A stretch of DNA of 64,000 bases from Chthoniobacterales bacterium (lineage in GTDB: Bacteria; Verrucomicrobiota; Verrucomicrobiia; Chthoniobacterales; UBA6821). Each line of letters begins with the position of its first letter. The stretch's first letter is position 1. The notes below the pieces were generated by a model. That model was not told the origin of the DNA, searched no databases, and was given only the letters and a program-made list of their open reading frames with translations. The stretch is taken from positions 1 to 64,000 of the forward strand of contig JAIEQF010000020.1 in NCBI GenBank assembly GCA_019747895.1, in the 5' to 3' direction. A program made the translations under genes and the position numbers. Of the stretch, positions 16,548 through 24,760 are shown piece by piece.

Positions 16548-17237
16548 CTACGGATTGAGTCGCTCTATTTTCCACTCGCCATTTTCTTTTTTTGTATAAC
16601 GAAAGCGATCGTGCAATCGATTGCTGCGACCTTGCCAGAACTCGATAGAATAAGGTTCTACGAGATATCCATTCCAAAAGTCAGGCGTTGGAATTATTTT
16701 ATTTTCAAAACGTGATTCTATTTTTTGAAAAGATTTTTCTAATTCATCGCGACTGGAGAGGGGAGTGCTCTGATGCGAAGCCCAAGCAGCAAGCTGGCTT
16801 TGACGAGGGCGCGATTGAAAATATTTTTCCGTTTCAACGCGTGGTAATATTGTGACGTGGCCATTGATGTGAACTTGACGCTCGAGCAGATGCCAATGAA
16901 ACAGCAAGGCGACGCGAGGATTTTCAGCGATCTGTTTTCCTTTGGTGCTAGTGCTATTGGTAAAAAAACGAAAGCCAGTTTGATCATAGCCTTTGAGCAA
17001 AACAGTGCGTGATGTAATTTGAAGGTCATGACTTGTTGTTGAAAGAACCATTGCGTTGGCCTCAATGACTCCTTGAGAAATCAGTGCCTCTTGAAACCAA
17101 ATATGGAATTGTTGTAGAGGGTCGTCCTGCAAGGCTCTATTTTCCAGGGTTCCGCGACTGTAGTCACGTCGCATATCAGCTGGATCTTGTTTTAATGCGA
17201 GCTGTTTTTGAAGAGACAGTTTCATTTTGTTTGACAC
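16548..17237 (-). CDS. pdxH: Pyridoxine/pyridoxamine 5'-phosphate oxidase
   Basis: An FMN enzyme that oxidises pyridoxamine or pyridoxine 5'-phosphate to pyridoxal 5'-phosphate. Family blocks: MRRDY near residue 22, SRTVLLKGYD, FFTNSTSTKGKQI, LLFHWHLLERQVHINGHV, ESRFENKIIPTPDFWNGY and the C-terminal EFWQGRSNRLHDRFRY followed by WKIERLNP. Length is 229 from a GTG at 17237; an ATG at 17225 is also possible. TATTAT stands 5 nt before the GTG, which would suit a leaderless GTG start. PLP supply serves glyA and the glucan phosphorylase in this window. Confidence 0.95.
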   Translation of the reverse strand: MSNKMKLSLQKQLALKQDPADMRRDYSRGTLENRALQDDPLQQFHIWFQEALISQGVIEANAMVLSTTSHDLQITSRTVLLKGYDQTGFRFFTNSTSTKGKQIAENPRVALLFHWHLLERQVHINGHVTILPRVETEKYFQSRPRQSQLAAWASHQSTPLSSRDELEKSFQKIESRFENKIIPTPDFWNGYLVEPYSIEFWQGRSNRLHDRFRYTKKENGEWKIERLNP

Positions 17238-17255
17238 ATGGAATAATAATTGAAA

Positions 17256-17290
17256 AAGGCTGTAGCCTATAGCCTATAGTCTATAGCCTT
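17256..17290. repeat. CTATAGC-type heptamer array
   Basis: Tandem words GTAGCCT, ATAGCCT, ATAGTCT, ATAGCCT upstream of pdxH. The two ends (AAAGGCTGTAG and CTATAGCCTTT) are themselves complementary. The rest of the gap to tRNA-Thr (17291-17577) holds no gene I can support. Confidence 0.65.
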
Positions 17291-17495
17291 TGGTCAATAC
17301 AATAAGAAATTTTCAAGCTTTCAGAAGCTGTAGCTGAAAAAAATAAATGAGCAGAGACGAGCTTTGCCTTGACAGAAGCTTCTCTACTGTTATTGATAAC
17401 AATCCGTTTTCTTACGGATTCTTGATGCGCCGCCGCCTCAAAGCCTAAAAATGTAAATAGAAGCATCTCTTTCTGTCTACGTTTTTAGGTTTACC

Positions 17496-17525
17496 TTGGC
17501 TTTAGCGAGTAAGTCATGGTACTGT
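17496..17525 (+). promoter_or_regulatory. Possible promoter of the tRNA-Thr/tuf unit
   Basis: TTGGCT (17496-17501), 18 nt, then TACTGT (17520-17525), about 50 bp before tRNA-Thr. Boxes are imperfect and this is only a candidate. Confidence 0.3.
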
Positions 17526-17577
17526 AGGGAAACAGAAAAATACGACTTCGCGTCGATGTTCTTTCATAATAATTTAA

Positions 17578-17653
<76 letters not shown>

Positions 17654-17701
17654 GAAGGACATCTCGCAATCATCAATAACTACTAGAACACAAATACTAC
17701 A

Positions 17702-18886
17702 ATGGCTAAGGACACATTCAAACGCATTAAGCCGCACGTTAACGTCGGCACTATTGGTCACGTCGATCACGGCAAGACCACTCTCACTGCTGCTATCACT
17801 ACGGTGCTTGCAAAAACTGGTAAGGCTCAAGCACGAGCTTATGACCAGATTGATGCTGCTCCTGAAGAAAAAGAGCGCGGTATTACAATCTCTACTGCAC
17901 ACGTAGAATATGAAAGTGATGCGCGTCACTACGCTCACGTTGACTGCCCAGGACATGCTGACTACGTCAAAAACATGATCACTGGTGCTGCTCAGATGGA
18001 CGGAGCCATTCTTGTTGTTAGTGCTGCTGATGGTCCGATGCCTCAAACTCGTGAACATATCCTCTTGGCTCGCCAAGTTGGTGTGCCATCGATGGTCGTT
18101 TTCATGAACAAGGTTGACCTTGTTGATGATCCAGAACTCCTTGACCTTGTTGAAATGGAAATTCGTGATCTTCTCACTTCTTACAATTTCCCAGGTGATA
18201 CAATTCCTATTGTTAAAGGAAGCGCTCGTAAAGCGCTTGATGGCGATCCAGAAGCTGAGAAGCAAATTATTGCACTCATTGAAGCTGTGGATCAATATAT
18301 CCCACTGCCGGAGCGTCCAAAAGATCTTCCGTTCCTTCTTCCTGTGGAAGATGTCTTCAACATTGAAGGCCGTGGAACCGTTGCTACAGGCCGTGTAGAG
18401 CGTGGTATCCTCAAGAAAATGGAAGAAGTCGAAATCGTTGGTCTCAAAGATACCGTGAAGACAACGGTGACTGACATCGAAATGTTCCGTAAACTTCTTG
18501 ATACAGCAGAAGCTGGTGACAACGTTGGTCTTCTCCTTCGTGGTGTTAAGAAAGAAGATATCGAGCGTGGACAAGTCATTGCTAAAGTTGGTTCGATTAA
18601 GCCTCACAAAAAATTCAAGGCTGAAATCTACGTGCTGAGCAAAGACGAAGGTGGCCGTCACACTCCTTTCTTCTCGAACTACCGTCCTCAGTTCTATTTC
18701 CGCACGACTGACGTTACCGGTAGCGTTAAGCTTCCTGAAGGCGTTGAAATGGTCATGCCAGGAGATAACGTTTCTATCGAGGTAGAACTGATCACTCCAA
18801 TTGCAATGGAAAAAGCGATTGGCTTCTCCATTCGTGAAGGTGGTCGGACAGTTGGCGCAGGAAAAGTTGCTGAAATTCTTGACTAA
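17702..18886 (+). CDS. tuf: Elongation factor Tu
   Basis: EF-Tu delivers aminoacyl-tRNA to the ribosome. The 394-residue protein has the complete GTPase set: GHVDHGKTT (19-27), DCPGH near residue 81, NKVD near 136, the switch region RGITIS, and domains 2 and 3 ending [18 protein letters not shown]. It is flanked by tRNA-Thr and tRNA-Trp and followed by secE and nusG, as in many bacteria. No SD is present (ACAAATACTACA before the ATG), remarkable for one of the most translated genes. Confidence 0.99.
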   Translation: MAKDTFKRIKPHVNVGTIGHVDHGKTTLTAAITTVLAKTGKAQARAYDQIDAAPEEKERGITISTAHVEYESDARHYAHVDCPGHADYVKNMITGAAQMDGAILVVSAADGPMPQTREHILLARQVGVPSMVVFMNKVDLVDDPELLDLVEMEIRDLLTSYNFPGDTIPIVKGSARKALDGDPEAEKQIIALIEAVDQYIPLPERPKDLPFLLPVEDVFNIEGRGTVATGRVERGILKKMEEVEIVGLKDTVKTTVTDIEMFRKLLDTAEAGDNVGLLLRGVKKEDIERGQVIAKVGSIKPHKKFKAEIYVLSKDEGGRHTPFFSNYRPQFYFRTTDVTGSVKLPEGVEMVMPGDNVSIEVELITPIAMEKAIGFSIREGGRTVGAGKVAEILD

Positions 18887-18909
18887 CGTCTAGAAAATAA
18901 CAAGTTGAG

Positions 18910-18939
18910 ATGGGAGATAGAGTGACCCTCTTCTCCCAT
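18910..18939 (+). terminator. Hairpin after tuf
   Basis: ATGGGAGA (18910-18917) pairs with TCTCCCAT (18932-18939) around a 14-nt loop. No T tract follows, so it may be an RNA-processing or partial termination site before tRNA-Trp rather than a strong terminator. Confidence 0.35.
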
Positions 18940-18964
18940 GTTCAATATTCAGCTATAGTTTTTT

Positions 18965-19037
18965 AGGTCAGTAGCTCAATTGGTAGAGTAGCGGTCTCCA
19001 AAACCGTTGGTTGTGGGTTCGAGTCCCTCCTGGCCTG
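18965..19037 (+). tRNA. tRNA-Trp (CCA)
   Basis: Acceptor AGGTCAG/CTGGCCT with one G-T pair, anticodon loop CTCCAAA (anticodon CCA), T arm GGGTTCGAGTCCC. The 3' CCA is not encoded in register. It lies upstream of secE, as is common. Confidence 0.95.
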
Positions 19038-19229
19038 GGCCATTGCTGAGCAATGGCCATTTGTTAGTTGTCAGTTCTCAGTTGCCTGTAATTTTAGATC
19101 GTTAATCAATAATGTTATTTAATCTTGGGATTTCACTGCTATTTGCAATTTCATAAAAATAAAATTTTAAAATAGAGCTAGGAATATAGCGCCGGCAACT
19201 CATTACCCTTTACTCGTTACTCATTACTA
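19038..19229. repeat. Mini-hairpin plus mixed heptamer arms
   Basis: A perfect hairpin GCCATTGC-TGA-GCAATGGC abuts the tRNA-Trp 3' end (19038-19058). GTTAGTTGTCAGTTCTCAGTTG words follow (19061-19085), and an ACTCATTACCC arm lies before secE (19197-19229). Confidence 0.65.
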
Positions 19230-19243
19230 AATCGAAGATTTTT

Positions 19244-19459
19244 ATGTTTCAAAAAATAAGTAAATACATTAAAGAGGTTCAAGTTGAGCTTCATAAAGCT
19301 CAATGGCCATGGGACAAGGAAGAGCGTGGTTTCAAGCGTTACAAGGAATTGTGGAATTCTAGCTTGGTAGTCATTATTGCAATGCTCTTAATTGGTGGAT
19401 ATATTGCTTTTTTTGATTTTATTACGGTGAATGTAGTCGGTTTTTTAACACGCCCATAG
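19244..19459 (+). CDS. secE: Preprotein translocase subunit SecE
   Basis: A short single-TM SecE of the essential minimal type (71 residues). The amphipathic region reads FQKISKYIKEVQVELHKAQWPW and the TM helix is LVVIIAMLLIGGYIAFFDFI. It clamps SecY in the inner membrane. It lies between tRNA-Trp and nusG as expected. Identification rests on the conserved E-x-x-K-x-x-W/P pattern, size and position. Confidence 0.93.
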   Translation: MFQKISKYIKEVQVELHKAQWPWDKEERGFKRYKELWNSSLVVIIAMLLIGGYIAFFDFITVNVVGFLTRP

Positions 19460-19622
19460 CCTTGCGAAGCAAGGCTTGTAATTAGTGAAGGGTAATGGGT
19501 AATGAGTTTCATTTCTTGAAAACTTAATATTTTTTTCATTACTTCATTCTTTACTCCTTACTTTTCACCTTTTAGTATTTCCCCTTTACTCATTACCCAT
19601 TACTCATCACTCATTACTTCTT
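19459..19622. repeat. Mini-hairpin and CTCATTA inverted pair between secE and nusG
   Basis: The mini-hairpin GCCTTGC-GAA-GCAAGGC begins at 19459. The left arm (19479-19508, GGGTAATGGGTAATGAG) and the long right arm (19540-19622, repeated CTCATTA/CCCATTA/CTCATCA words) are inverted. The right arm reaches the nusG ATG and occupies the place where a ribosome-binding site would be. Confidence 0.8.
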
Positions 19623-20186
19623 ATGCCTCTCGCTCCTAAAGATCAATGGTTCGTCGTTCATGTCCTCTCCGGTTTCGAGCAGAAGGTGCATGACAATATT
19701 CTCAAGCGCGTTAAATCTGAAGAATTAGGCGATTGTATTTTTGAGGTTTTAATTCCAACCGAGCGCGTTCAAGAAATTAAACGCGGTAAAAAAACAGAGA
19801 CCACGCGTAAATTTTTTCCAGGCTATATCATCATTAATATGCATCTTTTTGATGAGAATGATAAATTGGTTGACAAAACCTGGTACTTTATCAAGGAGAC
19901 CAATGGCGTTATCGGTTTTGCTGGAACAAAAGATCGCCCTGTTCCAATGCGTCCTAAAGAAGTTTCAGGAATGCTTGCTCAAATGAAAGAGCGTGAAGAG
20001 AACATTACGCAAAAAATTATTTTTGAAGTTGGAGACAAAGTTAAAGTCGCTGATGGACCTTTCCAAAATCAACAAGGCATTGTTGAGGAAGTCGACCCAG
20101 AACGTGGTAAACTGCGTGTTTCGGTTAGTATTTTCGGTCGCGAGACGCCGGTGGAGCTGGAGTATTGGCAAGTGGAAAAAGCCTAG
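19623..20186 (+). CDS. nusG: Transcription termination/antitermination protein NusG
   Basis: NusG binds RNA polymerase, couples it to the ribosome (NusE) or to Rho. The 187-residue protein has the NGN domain (WFVVHVLSGFEQKVHDNI; FFPGYIIINM; GVIGFAGTKDRPVPM) and the C-terminal KOW domain (FEVGDKVKVADGPFQNQQG to ETPVELEYWQVEKA). Length is normal. In most bacteria rplK-rplA follow nusG; here a palindromic element and recJ follow instead. Confidence 0.97.
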   Translation: MPLAPKDQWFVVHVLSGFEQKVHDNILKRVKSEELGDCIFEVLIPTERVQEIKRGKKTETTRKFFPGYIIINMHLFDENDKLVDKTWYFIKETNGVIGFAGTKDRPVPMRPKEVSGMLAQMKEREENITQKIIFEVGDKVKVADGPFQNQQGIVEEVDPERGKLRVSVSIFGRETPVELEYWQVEKA

Positions 20187-20348
20187 AAGCTATTTGAAGT
20201 TCTACTGAGCGAGCGAATAGCTGCGTTACTTCGGTGCTCGTCGCTTCACGTATTACATATACGCTCAGCGCTTGTGCTCCGAGGTGCCTTGCTCTTCATC
20301 ACGCTCAGCGAATTTGAAACAGCTTCTATCACATTCCAATCGTCTCAG
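20183..20348. repeat. Palindromic element, copy C
   Basis: The outer arms TAGAAGCTATTTGAAGTTCT (20184-20203) and the complementary arm ending GAAACAGCTTCTAT (to about 20339) pair nearly throughout. The core (TGCGTTACTTCGGTGCTCG, CATATACGCTC, TGTGCTCCGAGG) is almost identical to copy D. It begins at the nusG stop and fills most of the nusG-recJ gap. Confidence 0.8.
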
Positions 20349-20426
20349 TGAATTTTGAACACGTTTTTTAAATTTTTTTCATAGTTTCTTCTTGCAGCAA
20401 AATTTGAGAGTATTTTTTTAAACTAA

Positions 20427-22130
20427 ATGCAAAAGAAATGGAGCTTCCCGCCAGAGCTAGATTCTAAACTGGTTGCGAGACTTGCTGATGAATTAAAATT
20501 ACCTCTTCCGCTTGCTGAGGTGCTGATTCAACGAGGGTATGGGTCTGTAGAAGCGGTAGCAAGTTTTTTAGAGCCGCGTCTTGCTCATCTGCGTCCTCCT
20601 GAGGAAGTTCCTGGCATGATGGATGCTGTAGAGCGGTTACATGAAGCCTTGCAAAAAAAAGAACGCATTGTTTTGTATGGCGACTATGATGTGGATGGTG
20701 TTACTTCTTTGACCATCCTTGGACGATTTTTAAAAGCAGCAGGATTTTTGATTGATTATTTTCTTCCTGAGCGAGCTAGAGAAGGCTATGGATTGAGCCT
20801 TGCAGGAGTAGAGCGCTGTTTGACGACGTATCAACCTGACTTGATTGTTGCCATTGATTGTGGGACAAACTCTCTTGAAGAAGCAACATTTCTTCGTGAA
20901 CAAGGTGTGGCCTTGATCGTCATCGACCATCATGAACCAGCCGCCGCAACAGCAGCAGCTGCAGGAGCAATCTTAGTGAATCCAAAATTAGAAAAAGATA
21001 ACACTAATCATTTTCTTTGCAGCGCAGGATTGGTTTTTAAATTTTGTCATGCTTTTCTGAAACGTTTTCCCAATCGTGAAATAGATTTGCGATATTATCT
21101 CGACTTAGTCGCTCTTGGAACGGTCGCTGATATTGCACCCTTGATGGGAGAGAATCGGATTTTTGTCAGGCATGGATTGAAGCAGCTTGAGAAATCTCAC
21201 TGGCCTGGAATTCAAGCTCTCATCAGTATTTCCGAGGCAAGGGCTCCTTTTTCAACGAGCGATGTCGGTTTTAAATTGGGGCCTCGTATTAATGCTGCTG
21301 GACGTCTCGCATCTGCAGAGGATGCATTGCGATTGCTTCTCACTGAAAATAGAACAGAAGCCTCTCAAATCGCGCGACGTTTAGATCGATTGAATCGTGA
21401 ACGTCAGGACATTGAGCGTGCTGTAACAAGCGAAGCTGAAGCATGGGTGGAGGCTAATCTCGATTTTACGTCTCAAAAAAGTATTGTGGTGGGACAACGA
21501 CATTGGCATGAAGGTGTCATTGGTATTGTTGCTTCGCGACTTTCAAAGCGCTGGCATCGTCCTGCATTCGTCATTGGATTTAACGAAGAGGGGTGGGGCA
21601 AAGGAAGCGGACGAAGTATTCAAGGGCTTTCATTGGTGGCTGCGTTAGAGGCCTGTGGAGCTCTGCTGGAGGGCTTTGGCGGTCATGCTATGGCGGCTGG
21701 GTTAAAAATTCACCAATCATGTTTTGAGGAATTTAAATTGCTTTTTGAAGAAGTGGCTGGAACTTTTCTTAAGGAAGAAGATTTGATTCCTGCTCTTCAT
21801 CTCGACGCGGAAGTTGATCTCGCAATGATTGATCACGCTTGGTTGTCTATTCAAGAACAATTAGCTCCTTTTGGGCCTTCTAATCCTCAACCACTCTTTT
21901 TTGCACGAGCGATGACACCGCTCAAAGAACCGCGGCTTTTAAAAGAAAAGCATGTTCGGTTTGAATTTAGTGGATACGAAGGAAGAACACTGAATGCTAT
22001 TTTTTTTAATGGAGCTTTGGCAGAACTTCCAAAACCTCCATGGGATCTGGCTTTCACGATCGAGCGAAATACATTTCAAGGGTGCTCTGAGCCGCAGATG
22101 AAGATCGTGGCGGTGCGTGCTGCTTCATGA
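20427..22130 (+). CDS. recJ: Single-stranded-DNA exonuclease RecJ
   Basis: RecJ degrades ssDNA 5'-3' in recombination and mismatch or base-excision repair. The 567-residue protein has the DHH motifs YGDYDVDGVTS, AIDCGTNS, IDHHEPA and the DHHA1 motif GFGGHAMAAGLKI, with an OB-fold-like C-terminal part. Length is normal. It stands alone downstream of nusG, separated by palindromic copy C. Confidence 0.96.
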   Translation: MQKKWSFPPELDSKLVARLADELKLPLPLAEVLIQRGYGSVEAVASFLEPRLAHLRPPEEVPGMMDAVERLHEALQKKERIVLYGDYDVDGVTSLTILGRFLKAAGFLIDYFLPERAREGYGLSLAGVERCLTTYQPDLIVAIDCGTNSLEEATFLREQGVALIVIDHHEPAAATAAAAGAILVNPKLEKDNTNHFLCSAGLVFKFCHAFLKRFPNREIDLRYYLDLVALGTVADIAPLMGENRIFVRHGLKQLEKSHWPGIQALISISEARAPFSTSDVGFKLGPRINAAGRLASAEDALRLLLTENRTEASQIARRLDRLNRERQDIERAVTSEAEAWVEANLDFTSQKSIVVGQRHWHEGVIGIVASRLSKRWHRPAFVIGFNEEGWGKGSGRSIQGLSLVAALEACGALLEGFGGHAMAAGLKIHQSCFEEFKLLFEEVAGTFLKEEDLIPALHLDAEVDLAMIDHAWLSIQEQLAPFGPSNPQPLFFARAMTPLKEPRLLKEKHVRFEFSGYEGRTLNAIFFNGALAELPKPPWDLAFTIERNTFQGCSEPQMKIVAVRAAS

Positions 22131-22149
22131 TCTAGATGTCTGCTCTAGA

Positions 22150-22672
22150 ATGAGCTTCATGAAAATTGCTTTTGTCCAAAGTTGAAAGGTTGAGCCGCTG
22201 CTCAAGCAGCTGTTGAGCGCCGCTAGCGCGGCTGTTGAGAAGAATCTACCCCCTCAAAAAAACCTTTGGTAAAAGATTTTTTTTGTACAATCCAGCCTTC
22301 TGGACGAATACTTAGTAGATACGTTTTCTAATTCAAAGTGGAGGCGAGGGTCGGAATCGAACCGACGAATGGGGCTTTTGCAGAGCCCAGCCTTACCACT
22401 TGGCTACCCCGCCATGAAAGATGATGACTCTAGCAGCATTTATCGTGTGATACAAGTGAAGATAAGAAATAACACGCTTTTATTATGTGTTTAAAATAAC
22501 AGCGTGATTTAAACTAAGAATACTTATTGCTACGAGTAGAAGTGAAATGTTTGAAGCGTTAAAAAAGAATGGTCTCTTCTCAACAGCTGTGCTAGCGGCG
22601 CTCAAAACCTGCTTGAGCAGTGGCTCCACCTTTCAACTTTCGACAAGAGCAGTTTTGTGAACCTCATTCTTG
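22150..22672. repeat. About 100-bp inverted repeats flanking tRNA-Cys
   Basis: The left arm (about 22150-22252) and right arm (about 22568-22672, inverted) share AAAGTTGAAAGGT, GAGCC, CTGCTCAAGCAG, TTGAGCGCCGCTAGC and GCTGTTGAGAAGA, in order, with roughly one difference in six. They enclose tRNA-Cys and about 300 bp of AT-rich DNA without a gene. No transposase frame is present, so a MITE-like origin is possible. Confidence 0.75.
22339..22413 (-). tRNA. tRNA-Cys (GCA)
   Basis: Minus-strand cloverleaf: acceptor GGCGGGG with GG-pairing CCTCGCC, short D arm, anticodon stem GGGCT/AGCCC with loop CTGCAAA (anticodon GCA). Discriminator T and encoded CCA (22339-22341). Confidence 0.95.
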
Positions 22673-22695
22673 ACCAGGTAGCTGAACAATTACTT

Positions 22696-23175
22696 TTACG
22701 GCCTGTAAAAATCAAAAAGAAGTATCACTCTCTTGCTTGAACCTCGATTCCAGGCTGAATGGAGCGTTGTATCATCAAAGACAAAAATTTCTCCTTCCTT
22801 CCAAGTGCGCGCTTCTTCTCCTACTTGGAGAGCTGTTGCTGAGTTAGAGTACAATCCAAGGTGGCCGCGTAGCACTTCGCTCGTGTAACCGACATGCGGC
22901 TCAATTTCACATCCCGGTTCCATAATCGAAAATCCATAGGTATGAATACGAGGGATGGCATCGCAAAGAGAGGAGGTGAAAGGAGCCTTGATTTTATTTT
23001 CAGTTAGATCGTTATCTTGAAAACGAAATCCAATAACGTTCCATTTTCCATTATGAATCGGTTCATGCCATTGAACGGCTCCGGAGGCAAGGGCATCATA
23101 TTCTGCTCGAATCGTCTTCCAATGCTCTTCTAAAGGGCGAAGAAAGGAAAAGTCAGTGGTGCTGAGAAAGCTCAT
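22696..23175 (-). CDS. Aspartyl/asparaginyl beta-hydroxylase family dioxygenase
   Basis: A 159-residue protein matching the AspH/LpxO double-stranded beta-helix family (Fe(II)/2-oxoglutarate dioxygenases). Seen are FSIMEPGCEIEPHVGYTSE with the metal His, LRGHLGL, VGEEARTWKEGEIFVFDD and the distal His in TLHSAWNRG, then RVILLFDFYRP. Compact size fits a single-domain member. Members hydroxylate Asp/Asn in proteins or the 2-position of lipid A acyl chains; which applies is unclear. It follows tRNA-Val on the same strand by 24 bp. Confidence 0.87.
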   Translation of the reverse strand: MSFLSTTDFSFLRPLEEHWKTIRAEYDALASGAVQWHEPIHNGKWNVIGFRFQDNDLTENKIKAPFTSSLCDAIPRIHTYGFSIMEPGCEIEPHVGYTSEVLRGHLGLYSNSATALQVGEEARTWKEGEIFVFDDTTLHSAWNRGSSKRVILLFDFYRP

Positions 23176-23199
23176 GGCGAAGATGCTGTAGCCTGAACA

Positions 23200-23271
23200 T
23201 GGGCAGTGAGGGATTTGAACCCCCGACCAACTCGGTGTAAACGAGCCGCTCTACCACTGAGCTAACTGCCC
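23200..23271 (-). tRNA. tRNA-Val (UAC)
   Basis: Minus-strand cloverleaf: acceptor GGGCAGT/ACTGCCC, D arm AGCTCAGTGGTAGAGC, anticodon loop TTTACAC (anticodon TAC), T arm GGGGTTCAAATCCC. CCA is not encoded. Confidence 0.95.
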
Positions 23272-23325
23272 TAAAAAAACAAGCCTTAAGGATCGAGATC
23301 TTTTGAGCAAGAGGCAAGCCTATTT

Positions 23326-24477
23326 TTAAAAAAAAACAGAAGAAACCCAATGAGATAATCGAATGGCAGGTTGATCAATATACTTTTCAAAAACAACCGA
23401 GAGTCCAATAGCAATCAAAAGATAGAGTGCTAAATTGAGACAAAGGGTCAATGGATGTTGCGGCAAGACCAAGTAGAGCCAGCAAGAAAAGGAGCAAAGG
23501 ACGATAAAATGTAAGAGGTACAATGGAAAAGAAATCGTTCCTAAAAATTGAAGCGGTCGGCTCTGAAAAAATTTTATGCCAAAACCATGCACAATGGGGG
23601 CTGTGATCAAGAGAGCGCCAATAGAACTATAGAAGCTTTGTCGATGCCATCGCAGAAGATGGGGGAAGGTATTATAAAAAGGATTTCCATCTTGGAATGC
23701 TCCAAAAAAGAGACCTATGATGAATAGGGGTAAATATAATTTTTTAGGAATGGAAATGACGTTCAAGAGGGATCCTAATAAAATAGCGCAGAGAAAAAGA
23801 AGTGTCTGTTTATCGAGAGCGTATATCAAGATGAACGCTAACAATAAAAAGAGCGCGCGATAGCCTTTTGGTTTTATAATATAAAAAAGCAGGAGACAAA
23901 TTGATCCAATGAACTCTGCTTTGAGCGACCAATAAACAGGATTAAAAACGCCTTCACCTAATATCAAGGAAGCCCAAGCCATATCTCTTAAGGCTGTAAC
24001 GTAAGAAAGACCTGACTGAAAAAAATTATTCAGCCATAGATTTGAGCCAGAGACCGTCGCTGCAGGGATATTGAAATATCCATGGCACTGATAAACCAAA
24101 AACGAAATCAGAACTGAAGCAGCAATAGGGATGTTCAATCTGAGGTAGCGTCCCGATAATCTTCGATGAAGCCGTGTTGTATCATTGTTGGGATGATAGT
24201 AAGGTGCAGCAAGCACGTATCCTGACAAGACAAAGAAAATCATAACTGGAAAGTTTCCGTTATAAAAAAGCGTCATCACTGGTGATGAAAAGATGCTAAC
24301 GAAGAGACTGGGATGGGCAGCTTCGGGAAAAGAGGTGGGATAATTGTTATGAAGCAGGGTTGGTAAAAAGGCGCCGATAAAGTGATGAAGGGCTACTGCC
24401 AAGCAGGCTATGCCGCGTAAGCCATCAGCATTTTTGTTTTTGATGGAAGGAGGTAGAGCGTGTCCTGGAAAATTCAT
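23326..24477 (-). CDS. Acyltransferase 3 (OafA/YrhL-type) membrane protein
   Basis: A polytopic O-acyltransferase of the family that acetylates or acylates polysaccharides. About 383 residues from MNFPGHALPPSIKNK; the frame extends 17 codons upstream to 24528 without domain support. The family N-terminal pattern ADGLRGIACLAVALHHF (active-site His pair) and the FFVLSGYVLAAPYY block are clear, followed by about ten hydrophobic helices and YWSLKAEFIGSI. It lies alone between tRNA-Val and a CTACAGC repeat. The acceptor could be LPS, exopolysaccharide or a membrane lipid. Confidence 0.9.
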   Translation of the reverse strand: MNFPGHALPPSIKNKNADGLRGIACLAVALHHFIGAFLPTLLHNNYPTSFPEAAHPSLFVSIFSSPVMTLFYNGNFPVMIFFVLSGYVLAAPYYHPNNDTTRLHRRLSGRYLRLNIPIAASVLISFLVYQCHGYFNIPAATVSGSNLWLNNFFQSGLSYVTALRDMAWASLILGEGVFNPVYWSLKAEFIGSICLLLFYIIKPKGYRALFLLLAFILIYALDKQTLLFLCAILLGSLLNVISIPKKLYLPLFIIGLFFGAFQDGNPFYNTFPHLLRWHRQSFYSSIGALLITAPIVHGFGIKFFQSRPLQFLGTISFPLYLLHFIVLCSFSCWLYLVLPQHPLTLCLNLALYLLIAIGLSVVFEKYIDQPAIRLSHWVSSVFF

Positions 24478-24525
24478 TTTTTTAGTAGTGCTGTTAGATG
24501 CAAGGAAATACCTAGTTATAGAGAC

Positions 24526-24685
24526 CAAAGGCTATAGACTGTAGGCTGTAGGCTGGAGTTTAAAACAGCTTGAAAATAGAATGTTAGTTAAAATTGATGT
24601 GTTATGCCGATCTTTATTTCTTTAGTGTTTGCCGAAGGCCTTGCTTTGACCTACAGCCTACAGTCTTATAGCCTACAGTCTTTGT
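24526..24685. repeat. CTACAGC-type inverted heptamer pair
   Basis: The left arm (24526-24557, CTATAGACTGTAGGCTGTAGG) and right arm (about 24650-24685, CTACAGCCTACAGTCTTATAG and following) are inverted. The right arm is preceded by GCCGAAGGCCTTGCTTTGAC, nearly the same block as in the element at 13390-13603, so the two are homologous copies. Confidence 0.75.
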
Positions 24686-24760
24686 CTGTAGTTGGAGAGG
24701 GTATCAAAAAAAATAAAAATTCATTTTCAAATTTGATCAACTTTAGAGCAGAATCTAGCC

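Noticed and set aside
17281-17466. Short frame upstream of tRNA-Thr
   Set aside because: No start signal, no family pattern, and it begins in a heptamer array.
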